Part shown: positions 1 to 11,586 of the stretch, piece after piece | How positions within the stretch are numbered: the stretch's first letter is position 1 | Layout: every line of letters begins with the position of its first letter | NCBI GenBank assembly: GCA_028826165.1 | Contig: JAPDFW010000068.1 | Span: 1-64,000, forward strand | Origin: Anaeramoeba ignava | Lineage: Eukaryota; Metamonada; Anaeramoebidae | Reading direction: 5' to 3' | DNA length: 64,000 nt | The notes under the pieces: model-generated | Told to the model about the DNA's origin: nothing | The model's input: the letters and a program-made list of their open reading frames with translations, nothing else | The model's database searches: none | Made by a program: the position numbers and the translations under genes

Positions 1-1134
1 TTTTTGGAAATAAATAAATTGGTTAAATATTTTTTTGATTAATAATTAATAATAAATAATTGATTAAAATATTTGGATTTTTGATTATTTTTTAATTACC
101 TTCATTAAAAGACAGATTATTTAAAGCCCAACATCCATATTTTTGAATATCTTCATTATTTGGGAAATTATTCATTGCTTTAATAATAGGTTCAATTCCT
201 TTTAAATTTCTAATTTCAATTTGGTTTTCTATTTTTTTGGAAATAAATTGAAATTGAAATTGAAATTGAAATTGAAATTAATTTTTTTTTGGATTTTTGG
301 AAATAAATTGAAATTAATTAAATATTTTTTGATTAATAATTAATAATAAATAATTGATTAAAATATTATTTTAATTTATAATTTTATTTGTTTTTTATTT
401 ACCATTATCAGCAGCAATATTAATTAAAGCTCCACATCCTTTTTCTTGAATATCTTGATTATTTGGGAAATTATTCATTGCTTTAATAATAGGTTCAATT
501 CCTTTTAAATTTCTAATTTCAATTTGGTTTTCTATTTTTTTTGGAAATAAATTTGAAATTGAAATTGAAATTGAAATTAAAATTGAAATTGAAATTAATT
601 TTTTTTGGATTTTTGGAAATAAATAAATTGATTAAATTTTTTTTTGATTAATAATTAATAATAAATAATTGATTAAAATATTTGGATTTTTGATTATTTT
701 TTAATTACCTTCATCAAAAGACAGATTATTTAAAGCTCCACATCCATTTTCTTGAATATCTTCATTATTTGGGAAATTATTCATTGCATTAATAATAGAT
801 TCAATTCCTTTTAAATTTCTAATTTCAATTTCGTTTTCTATTTTTTTGGAAAATAAATTGAAATTGAAATTGAAATTAATTTTTTTTGGATTTTTTTGGA
901 AATAAATTGAAATTAATTAAATATTTTTTTGATTAATAATTAATAATAAATAATTGATTAAAATATTTTAATTTATAATTTTATTTGTGTTTTATTTTTA
1001 TTTACCATTATCAAGAGCAATATTCAATAAAGCCCAACATCCTTTTTCTTGAATATCTTTATTATTTGGGAAATTATTCATTGATTTAATAATAGGCTCA
1101 ATTCCTTTTAAATTTCTAATTTCAATTCTGTTTT
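1..1134 (-). repeat. Tandem exon-plus-intron units of the armadillo array
   Basis: Four near-identical units of about 300 bases are visible. Each has a 129-base exon (exon ends at 100, 403, 709 and 1006) and an intron of about 170 bases. The introns are as alike as the exons, including a GATTAATAATTAATAATAAAT segment and a run of GAAATT hexamers, so whole exon-intron units were duplicated recently or are homogenised by gene conversion. Confidence 0.85.
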
Positions 1135-4090
1135 CTATTTTTTTGATATTTTTTTATTAGGAAATAAATTTGAAATTGAAATTGAAATTAATTTTCTCAT
1201 TTCATTTTATAAATTAATTAATTTCAATTTTTGATGAGAATTAGAAATGTAAAAATTATGGAAATAAATATTTGTTTTTTGTTATAAATTTTCTTACCTG
1301 AATTAATTGCAATATTAATTAAAATTGAAATAGATTTTTCTTGAATAATTTGATTATTTGGATAATTATTGATTGTATTAATAATTGTTTTAGTTCCATT
1401 TAATTTAGAAATTTTAATTCCTTGTAATTTTCGATTTTTTATTTCTTCAGCTTTTTGTTTTGTGAAAGAAGAAAAAGAAAAAGATTTAAATTTGCAAATA
1501 ATTAATTTTCTTTTTGTTTTTTGATTTGTTAAAAAGAAATTAATTTACTTTTTAATCCTCCTGAAAATATTAATAAAGCTTCAGATGCTTTTATTTGAAT
1601 ATCTTCATTATTTGGGAAATTATTCATTACATTTATAAGAGGTTCAATTCCATTAAATTTTTTTATTTCTATTTGATTATCTTTAAATTGCCAATTGTTA
1701 TTATTATTTTTAATATTATTATTCAAAAATTGTTTCAAAAAAATAAATATTTTACCTTCATTTTCTTTTGCAAATTTTTGTAAAATAAAACATCCATTTT
1801 CTTGAATAATTTCATTATTTGGAAATTTATTCATACATTCGACAATAAAAGGAATATCAATTTCAATTAATTCTTTTTTTTTTTGGTTTAAAAATATTAA
1901 ATTAAATTAAATTAAATTAAATTAAATTAAATTTTCTTTTTGTTTTGTTTTTGAGTTTGATTTACTTTGATCTTGTTGTTGAATTGAATTTGAAAGATCT
2001 TGTAAAAAATTTGTTGTTTTTTCTGGTGATTGAAGAATTTCTATTTTTAATTTTTGATTTTCAATTTCATTTTGAATATTTTTGATTTCTTGATCAATTT
2101 TTGAATAAAATTCATTTTTTCTTTTTTCAATTTCATTGTTAAAATCTTGAATTATTTTTTCAATTTCATTTAAATTTTCATTTTTAATTTCAATTTCTTG
2201 AATTTTCTTTTCAATTTTTTCTAAATATTTATTTTTTTTAAATTTAATTCTATTTTTTATTTCTTGAATAATTTTTTCTAAATTTTCATTTTCATTTTCA
2301 ATTTTGTTTTTTTGAATAAATTCTTTAAATTCTTGAATTTCTTTCCTGTTTTTTTCAAATTCATTCTTAAATTGTTGAATTGTTTCTTCAAATAATTTTA
2401 AATCTTCTTCTGTTTTTAATTTGGGAAAATTTATTAATTCTTGATATTTTTTATCAATTTCTTCCAAATTTATATTCTTTATTTCTTTGAATTTATTTTG
2501 AATTTCTTCAATTTTTTTTTGAAAATTTTCTAAATCTTGTTTTCTATTTTGTTCAAATAAATCTTTCAAATTAATAATTCTTTTATTAAATTCTTGTAAA
2601 TATTCTTTTTTCATTTTTTCATTATTTTGAATTAATTGTTGAAATTTTTCTTCAATTTCTTTTTTCCGTTTTTCATATTCTTCTTGAATTTCTTCAATTT
2701 CTTTTTTAATTTTTTCTAATTTTTCTTTTTCTTTTTGGATTATTCTTTTTTTCTCATAAAGTTGATTAATTTGAAATTCTGTTATTTGATTTTCTTGTTC
2801 AAATTCTTCAATATTTGAATTTAATAAAACAGTTTTATTTTGGAGTTGGGAAATTGATTTATTTTTGATTTGTTGAATTTGAAATTGATTAATTGATTTT
2901 GTTTGTGAAATTTGATTTAATAAATTTGAAAAAGAATTTTCAATTTCATTTATTTCATTTTCATTTTCATTTTGATTTGTTTCAAATTTAATTAATTTTA
3001 TCAATTTTTTTTGATTATTTTGATTCAATTTTTGTTCAATTTGTTGAATAATTTGAAGTTGATTTGGAATATTTTGATTTAAAGAAATTAATCCAATAAA
3101 ATTGTAAATTTGATTTTGATTTTGATTTAAATATTTATCAAAATTTGGATTTGAAATGATAAATTGAATATTTTGGAAAATAAATTCTTCACAATTTTGA
3201 GAAAGATTTTTTGAATTAATTTCTTGAGATTTGAAATAAATTTCCAAAATATTCTCAATATTAAAAATTGATTGAATTTCAAGTTCAATTTTGAATTGAA
3301 TTTCTTTTAATTTAATTTGATTTGCAAATTTAAAATATTCATCAAATTTTCGTTTATCAAATTTAAATTTTCCATTATAAAAAAATTTAATAATTGGTTT
3401 AACAATTTCAGAACTAAAATTATTAAAATAAATTGAATTAAATTTATTTTCTCTTCTGTTTATCATAAAATATTTTGAACGAGCTTCTAAAATTGATTTA
3501 TGACAAGGAATTGAAATTTTATCTTTTCCACAATAAATTTGAAAATCTGAAGTTTTTTTATTTCCAAACATTAAACCAATTTGTTTATTTGCTTGATTTA
3601 TTAAGAATTTATTGAATTTTTTAATTTTGGATTGAATTTCTTCATTTTGAATTTGAATTTGATTTTGATTTTGATTTTGATTTTGATTTTGATTTTGATT
3701 TTGATTTTGAATTTGATTTTGATTTTGATTTTGATTTTGATTTTGATTTGATTTTGATTTTGAATGATGTTTTGAATGTTTTGAATGATGTTTTGAATTT
3801 AATTTTTGTTTTGATTTTGATTTTGATTTTGATTTTGAATGATGTTTTGAATCAATTTGTTTTGAATCAATTCGTTTTGAATGATGTTTTGATTTTGATT
3901 TTGATTTTGATTTTGATTTTGATTTTGATTTTGATTTTGATTTTGATTTTTGATTTTTGATTTTTTGAATGATGTTTTGAATGATGAATTTTTTGATTTT
4001 TTTGAATGATGTTTTGAATGATGTTTTGAATGATGTTTTGATTTTGGATTTGATTTTTGTTGAATTAATTTGTTTTGGAGAATCACTCAT
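1..4090 (-). CDS. BTB / coiled-coil / armadillo-repeat protein, 3' end beyond the window
   Basis: Exons on the minus strand: 4090-1966, 1872-1756, 1680-1549, 1450-1298, 1134-1006, 837-709, 531-403, 228-100; the gene continues past base 1. The start is the ATG giving MSDSPK, shared with the paralogue at 7797; the upstream in-frame ATG at 4216 lies in sequence conserved as non-coding upstream of that paralogue. Exon 1 encodes Lys/Ser- and Asn/Gln-rich tracts, a BTB domain at about residues 170-330 (DFQIYCGKDKISIPCHKS, then a YFMI segment), then a long charged coiled coil to about residue 700. Exons 2-8 each encode one armadillo-like repeat with the core GIEPIIKAMNNFPNN, DIQ, GC.AL. All joins keep one frame, and the repeat exons are phase 1-1. 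BTB proteins often serve as cullin-3 adaptors and armadillo repeats bind proteins, so an adaptor role is an inference. Confidence 0.8.
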
Positions 4091-5494
4091 TTTTTCATTT
4101 TTTTTTATTTTAATTTTATTTTTTAAAAAAAGGAAAATTATTTTTAATTGGAATAAATAAAATAAATATTTTGAGAAATAATAATAAATCAATAATAAAA
4201 ATGATTTTCTTTTCATTTTATTATTGATTTAAATTTAATTTTAAATTTTTATTGATAATTTTTGTTTAAATAAAATTTGAAAATTTATTTTTCCTCTTTT
4301 TGTTTATTGAAATAATAATAGATTAATAAGTAATTAGCAATTATTTTGTTTTTATTTCATTTATATTTTATATTTTTATTATTATTTATTATTAAATTTG
4401 ATTTTTATTTTGTTAAATTAAATAATAAAAATATTTACTTAATTTTAAATTTTGAAAAGAAAAATGAAAAATAAAAATGGAATAAAGAATATTAAATAGT
4501 TAAATTTAGAATTAATCTATTTTATATATTTTATTAATATTTCTTTATTTAAAATAATATAAAAATAATTCCCAATAATTTAATAAAATTAATAAAATAT
4601 TTTAATTAATTTATTTTAAAAATGGAATAAAGAATATTAAATAATTAAATTCAGAATTAATTTATTTTATATATTTTATCAATATTTTATTTATTTTAAA
4701 ATAATATAAAATAATTCCCAATAATTTAATAAAAATTAATAAAATATTTTTAATAAAGAAAAATTGAATTTGAATACTATTTAATAATAATTTAAATTGA
4801 ATTTCTTTTTATTTTAAACTGAATATTTTCATTGCTTAAATTAATATTTTTGATTATTTATTTTTATATTTGATTGATTAATATTGAAAAAGAAAATATT
4901 AAAAATAAATTAATAAAATTATTATTTTAATAATAAAATTGAATAATAAATCATTTTTAAATTAATTTTCAAATTAAATATTAAATTAAATCTATTCTTA
5001 TTTTTATATTTGGATTTAATTATTTTAATTGATTGACAAATAATTAATTAATTATTATTACCAATTTTATTGATTTTAATTAATTGATTTCGATTGGTAT
5101 TGGTTGATCATCATTGATTGAATTGAAAATTTGATGGACATTGATTAATTATTGGTAATTGTATCATTTTAATTGGTAATTGATTGATTTGATTGGATTG
5201 GATTAATTTGATTAATTCGATTGATTGGATTGATTGAATTGATTTATTGGTAATTTTACCAATTGAATTAGTATTCATTGATTGGTGATTCATTATTATT
5301 AATTGACAATTGGTAGATTGATTCCATTAATTGACAATTGATTTGATTTTTGACTGATGGTGATTGATTTGATTGATTAATTGATGATGGAAAAATGTGA
5401 ATAAAGAAAATAATTTCGTTTTTGTTTTTTTTATTGAATTTGATTGGAAAAAGAAAAGAAATGAAAATAAAAATGAAAATTAAATTGATTTGAT
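4091..5494. other. Long AT-rich intergenic region, part of a tandem duplication
   Basis: No credible gene is seen. The first 900 bases match 7798-8700 closely (for example the segment at 4321 and its copy at 8029), so the upstream region was duplicated together with the gene. An internal unit of about 143 bases, starting with AATGGAATAAAGAATATTAA, occurs at 4478 and again at 4621. The last 400 bases are degenerate TTGATTGG / GGTAATTGATTG repeats, which also occur at about 8990-9460. Confidence 0.7.
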
Positions 5495-7797
5495 TTAATT
5501 GTTTTGTAATTTTTCTAAAGTCCATTTTCCATTTTCTTGAATAACTTGATTATTTGAGAAATTATTCATTGCTTTAATAATAGCTTCAATTCCTTTTAAA
5601 TTTCTAATTTCAATTCTGTTTTCTATTTTTTTGGAAAATTGAAATTGAAATTAATTATTTTTTTTGGATTTTTGGAAATAAATAAATTGATTAAATATTT
5701 TTTTGATTAATAATTAATAATAATTAATTAATTAAAATATTTTAATTTATAATTTTATTTATTTTTGATTATTTTTTAATTACCTTTATTAAAAGACAGA
5801 TTCTTTAAAGCCCAACATCCATATTTTTGAATATCTTCATTATTTGGGAAATTATTCATTGATTTAATAATAGATTCAATTCCTTTTAAATTTCTAATTT
5901 CAATTTTGTTTTCTATTTTTTTGGAAAATTGAAATTGAAATTGAAATTATTTTTTTTGGATTTTTTTGGAAATAAATAAATTGGTTAAATATTTTTTTGA
6001 TTAATAATTAATAATAAGTAATTAATTAAAATATTTTAATTTATAATTTTATTTATTTTTGATTTTTATTTACCATTATCAGCAGCAATATTCAATAAAG
6101 CTCCACATCCATATTTTTGAATATCTTTATTATTTGGGAAATTATGCATTGATTTAATAATAGGTTCAATTCCTTTTAAATTTCTAATTTCAATTTTGTT
6201 TTCTATTTTTTTTGGAAATTGAAATTGAAATTAATTATTTTTTTTGGATTTTTTTGGAAATAAATTGAAATTGATTAAATATTTTTTTGATTAATAATTA
6301 ATAATAAGTAATTAATTAAAATATTTTAATTTATAGTTTTATTTATTTTTGATTTTTATTTACCATTATCAGCAGCAATATTCAATAAAGCTCCACATCC
6401 TTTTTCTTGAATAACTTGATTATTTGGGAAATTATACATTGCTTTAATAATATATTCAATTCCTTTTAAATTTCTAATTTCAATTCTGTTTTCTATTTTT
6501 TGGAAAATTGAAATTGAAATTGAAATTATTTTTTTTGGATTTTTTTGGAAATAAATTGAAATTGATTAAATATTTTTTTGATTAATAATTAATAATAAAT
6601 AATTGATTAAAATATTTTAATTGATAATTTTATTTATTTTTGATTTTTATTTACCATTATCAGCAGCAATATTCAATAAAGCTCCACATCCTTTTTCTTG
6701 AATAACTTGATTATTTGGGAAATTATTCATTGATTTAATAATAGGTTCAATTCCTTTTAAATTTCTAATTTCAATATTGTTTTCTATTTATTTGATATTT
6801 TTTTGGGAAATAAATTTGAAATTGAAATTGATTAATTTTCTCATTTCATTTTATAAATTAAATTTTTAAAATTTTTGATGAGAATTGGAAATGTAAAAAT
6901 TATGGAAATAAATATTTGTTTTTTGTTATAAATTTTCTTACCTGAATTAATTGCAATATTAGTTAAAATTGAAATAGATTTTTCTTGAATAATTTGATTA
7001 TTTAGATAATTATTGATTGTATTAATAATTGTTTTAATTCCATTTAATTTAGAAATTTTAATTCCTTGTAATTTCCGATTTTCTATTTCTTCAGCTTTTT
7101 GTTTTGTGAAAGAAGAAAAAAGAAAAGATTTAAATTTGCAAATAATTCATTTTTTCTTTTTGGTTTTTGATTTGTTAAAAATAAATTGATTTATTTTTTT
7201 AATCCTCCTGAAAATATTAATAAAGCTTCAGATGCTTTTATTTGAATATCTTCATTATTTGGGAAATTATTCATTACATTTATAAGAGGTTCAATTCCAT
7301 TAAATTTTTTTATTTCTATTTGATTATCTTTAAATTTTCAATTATTATTATTATTTTTAATATTATTATTCAAAAATTGTTTCAAAAAAATAAATATTTT
7401 ACCTTCATTTTCTTTTGCAAATTTTTGTAAAATAAAACATCCATTTTCTTGAATTTTTTGATTAATTGGATATTGTTTCATATATTTTATTGTTTCTTCA
7501 ATAGAATCTTTTTTGATTTTGATTTTTGATTTTTGAATTTTTGAATTTTGAAATAATTTATATTAAAATAAAAAATAAAAATAAAAATAATTTACTTTCA
7601 TTTAAATTTGAAATTTGACTTTTAAAATTTTCTAAGTCTTGATGAGCTTTTCTTTCGGGTTTAAAAATTTCTAATTCTTTTTTCATTTTTTTGATCTTAT
7701 TTTTTTGTTTTTTGATTGTTTGTTTAAGTTGATTAATTTCTTCATCTTTTTTATTTTGATTTTCTTTTAAATCAATTTCTTTTGGAGAATCACTCAT
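5495..7797 (-). CDS. Armadillo-repeat paralogue lacking the BTB domain; one splice donor lost
   Basis: Exons: 7797-7596, 7507-7403, (7327 to about 7200), 7094-6942, 6783-6655, 6492-6364, 6202-6074, 5912-5784, 5622-5495. The N-terminus MSDSPK matches the neighbouring gene, but a short Lys-rich coiled coil (about 67 residues) replaces the roughly 700-residue BTB/coiled-coil exon. Armadillo-like repeats follow, ending QNN-stop. In the third exon the donor that is GT in the neighbouring gene (1548-1547) is changed to AT here, and read-through meets TAA at once. That exon is 132 bases in the paralogue, so skipping it keeps the frame and gives a protein of about 367 residues. The gene may therefore be functional by exon skipping, or may be starting to decay. 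Confidence 0.7.
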
Positions 7798-9533
7798 TTT
7801 TTCTTTTTTATTTTAATTTTATTTTTTTAAAAAAGGAAAATTAGTTTTTTTGTTGGAATAAATAAAATAAATATTTGAGAAATAATAATAAATCAATAAT
7901 AAAAATGATTTTCTTTTCATTTTTATTTTGGAATTAAATTTAAATTTAAATTTTTATTGATAATTTTTTATTTAAATAAAATTTGAAAATTTATTTTTCC
8001 TCTTTTTTTTGTTTATTGAAATAATAATAGATTAATAAGTAATTAGCAATTATTTTGTTTTTATTTCATTTATATTTTATATTTTTATTATTATTTATTA
8101 TTAAATTTGATTTTTATTTTGTTAAATTGAATAATAAAAAAATATTTACTTAATTTTAAATTTTGAAAGAAAAAAATGAAAAAAAATAAAAATGGAATAA
8201 AGAATATTAAATAGTTAAATTTAGAATTAATCTATTTTATATATTTTATTAATATTTCTTTTATTTAAAATAATATAAAATAATTCCCAATAATTTAAAT
8301 AAAATTAATAAAAATATTTTAATTAAATTTATTTTAAAAATGGAATAAAGAATATTAAATAATTAAATTCAGAATTAATTCTATTTTATATATTTTATTA
8401 ATATTTCTTTATTTAAAATAATATAAAATAATTACCAAAAATTAAATAAAATTAATAAAATATTTTAATAAAGAAAAATTGAATTTGAATACTATTTAAT
8501 AATAATTTAAATTGGATTTCTTTTATTTTAAACTGAATTAATATTTTCATTGCTTAAATTAATATTTTGATTGTTTATTTTTATATTTGATTGATTAATA
8601 TTGAAAAAGAAAATATTTAAAAATAAATTAATAAATTATTATTTTAATAATAAAATTGAATTATAAATTATTTTTAAATTAATTTCTAAATTAAATATTA
8701 AATTAAACTTATTCTTATTTTTATATTTGATTGATTGATTGATTGAAAATTGGATTGATTTTAATAATAAAATTGAATTATAAATTATTTTTAAATTAAT
8801 TTCTAAATTAAATATTAAATTAAATTATTCTTATTTTTATATTTCATTGTTTAATATTGAAATAAGAAAATATTGAAAAATAAATTAATAAATTATTATT
8901 TTAATAATAAAATTGAATAATAAATTATTTTTAAAATTAATTTCTAAATTAAATATTAAATTAAAACTTATTGATTTATTTTTATTATTTTTTTGATTGA
9001 TTGATTGGATTGGTGATTGATCGATTGAATTGATTGATTGATTGGACAATTGATTGATGGATTAATTGATTGGATGAATTATTGATTGGTAATTGGTAAT
9101 TGATTAATTTGGATTGGATTGGTAATTTATGGTATTGATTGGTAATTAATTGGTAATTATCAATTGATTGGTAATTGATTAGTGATTAATTGGTAATTGA
9201 TTGGTGATTGGTTACAATGGTAATTGGTATTTATTTATTAATTTATTGATTGGTGGTAATTGGTGGTGGTAATTGGTAATTATTGACAATTATTATTGAT
9301 TGATTCAATTGGTATTGATTGATTGACATGGTAATTGGTATTGATTGGTGATTGATTGATTATTAATTGATTGGTAATTGATTGATTGATTGAGATTGAT
9401 TGGTGGTAATTGATTGATTGATAGTATTGATGGTAATTGATTGATTTGTAATTGATTATTTAATTAAATAAATTTGATTAAAATTTTTGATTTTTGATTT
9501 TTCATTTTTCATTTTTTGATTTTTTTTTTCTAA
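7798..9533. other. Intergenic region with duplicated upstream sequence and TTGATTGG repeats
   Basis: Bases 7798-8700 duplicate the upstream region of the previous gene copy (4091-4990). A segment of about 70 bases beginning TTTTAATAATAAAATTGAA then occurs three times (near 8640, 8757 and 8898). Bases 8990-9460 are imperfect TTGATTGG / GGTAATTGATTG repeats. No open reading frame worth calling is seen. It separates a minus-strand gene from the plus-strand Rab gene. Confidence 0.65.
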
Positions 9534-11461
9534 ATGGATGGTGATCTTGAATTAGAAGATTCAATAGACGGTTATAATTCTGTTAAAATTGTAATGTTAG
9601 GAGAATCAGGAGTTGGAAAAGTGAGTTTAAAATTTATTTAAATTTATTTAAATTTTAATTTATGAATTTTTTAAATATAAAAAAATGAATTAATAAATCT
9701 TTAACAGACATCACTTGCTTTAAGATTTATTGAAGGTGTATTTCCTGCACCAAAACCAACAATTGCTGTTTCATATTTTTCAAAAAAACTGTGTGTTTTT
9801 AGTTTTTTCAAATTCCTTTTAAAAATTATGTTGGAGAACTTTATTTTATTTAAAAATTCCTTTTAAAAATTCAATTAAGAATACTTTTAAAACATTTATT
9901 TAATTTATTTATTAATTTATTTATTAAAATATTTATTAATTTATTTATTAATTTATTTATTTATTTATTAATATATTTATTTATTTATTTATTTATTATT
10001 GATATATTTATTTTAATTTAAATTTATAAAATTTTTGATTTTTCATTTTTAATTTTTTAAATGGATTATTTATTAATTTATTCATTAAATTATTAATTTA
10101 TTTATTAATTTATTTAGGAGAATCAGGAGTTAAAAGTGAATTTATTTTTTAATTTATTTTTTAATTTATTTATTTTTTATTTATAAAAATGATTTATTAA
10201 ATATTTAACAACATTATTTTTTTTAAGATTTATTGAAAATTATTTATTAAACCATTTAATAATTTATTTATTTATTTTTCAAAAACTTTGTGTTTTTAGT
10301 TTTTTAATTTATTTATTAATTTATTTATTGGAGATTTTTTATTTTATTTAAAATTATTCAATTAAGAACATTTTTTTAATTTATTTATTTATTTATTTAT
10401 TTATTATTATTATATTTATTAATTTATTTATTAATTTATTTATTAATTTATTTATTAATTTATTTATTAATTTATTTATTAATTTATTTATTAAATTATT
10501 TATAAAATTATTTATTAATTTATTTTATAAATTTATTTATTAATTTATTTATTAATTTTATTTATTTAATTATTTATAAAATTATTTATTAATTTATTTA
10601 TTAATTTATTTATTTATTTATTTATTAAATTATTTATTAAAAATTATTTAATTTATTTATTAAATTATTTATTAATTTATTTATATATTTATTAAATTTA
10701 TTTATTAATTTATTTATTAAATTATTTATTAATTTATTTATAAATTTATTTATTAATTTATTTATTAATTTATTTATTTAAATTATTTATTAAATTATTT
10801 ATTAATTTATTTATTAATTTATTTATTAATTTATTTATTAATTATTTATTAAATTATTTATTAATTTATTAATTAATATTTAAATATTTATTAATATATT
10901 TAAATATTTATAAAATTGATATGAAAAGTTTTATTGATACACAAATGATTGTTGCTAAAATATGGGATACAAGTGGACAAGAAAGATTTCGTTCACTTGT
11001 TCCACTTTATTATCGTGGAGCTTCATCTGCGGTCGTAGTTTTTGACATCACTTCAATGGAAACATTCCAAACACTTAAATTTTGGGTTGAGGAATTAAAA
11101 TCAAATATTGAAGGCGAAATCAAAATTTTTGTTGTTGCAAATAAATGTGATTTGGAGAAAAATAGACAAGTTTCAAAAGAAGAATCAATGAATTATGCAA
11201 AATCAATTGGAGCTAAATTTTTTCAGACTTCTGCTTTAAGTGGTGAATGTAAAAAAGAAGAAAAAAAAAATTTTTTTTTTCTCATTCATTTTGTTCCACT
11301 TTTTTTTAATAAATTAAAAAGGTGTTCAAGAATTATTTCGAGATGCTTGTATTCAAGGAATTTCAATTACAGATAATAAATCTCTTCAAAATCAAAATAA
11401 TGCACAATTAGAACCAAAAGAAGATATGACAAATCAAAATCCACCTTCTTTTTGTTGTTAA
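9534..11461 (+). CDS. Rab5/Rab21-like small GTPase
   Basis: Exons 9534-9620, 9708-9790, 10929-11248, 11322-11461; all join in phase and give about 209 residues. Rab small GTPases switch between GDP and GTP states to recruit effectors on membranes. Seen here: P-loop GESGVGK then T (residues 23-30), switch I Thr in KPTIAVSY, switch II WDTSGQERF, the ANKCDL base motif, TSAL, and a C-terminal CC for prenylation. YYRGASSAVVVFDI resembles the Rab5/21/22 group. Unusual points: Ser replaces the usual Ala in DTAGQ, and the second intron is about 1.1 kb of satellite sequence with a decayed copy of the gene's own start inside it. The exon 2 donor GTGTGT is chosen by phase and is less certain than the other junctions. 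Confidence 0.88.
9791..10928 (+). repeat. Intron satellite (ATTTATTA units) containing a decayed copy of exons 1-2
   Basis: Most of the intron is ATTTATTTATTA / ATTTATTAATTT repeat without G. At about 10029-10370 lie remnants of the host gene: a T-rich leader with AAATGGAT, GGAGAATCAGGAGTT followed by AAAAGTGA (compare exon 1 end at 9599-9624), TTTAAGATTTATTGAA (compare 9719), and TTTGTGTTTTTAGTTTTTT (compare 9790). The order matches 9490-9860. Confidence 0.75.
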
Positions 11462-11586
11462 TTAAAAACGAAAAGAAAAAAATTATTTTTTTTTTTGGGA
11501 ATTTTAAAAAATAAAACAAAAAATTTATTTGCTTTTTTTTTTATTTTTTATTTTTTCTTTTTTGTTAAAATTGTTTGTTTGCTTGT

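Noticed and set aside
5111-5525. Two short minus-strand open frames (60 and 85 codons) after the armadillo gene
   Set aside because: They fall in TTGATTGG repeats and in the 3' flank. The frame of the last armadillo exon ends at 5495, and these frames show no exon signals.
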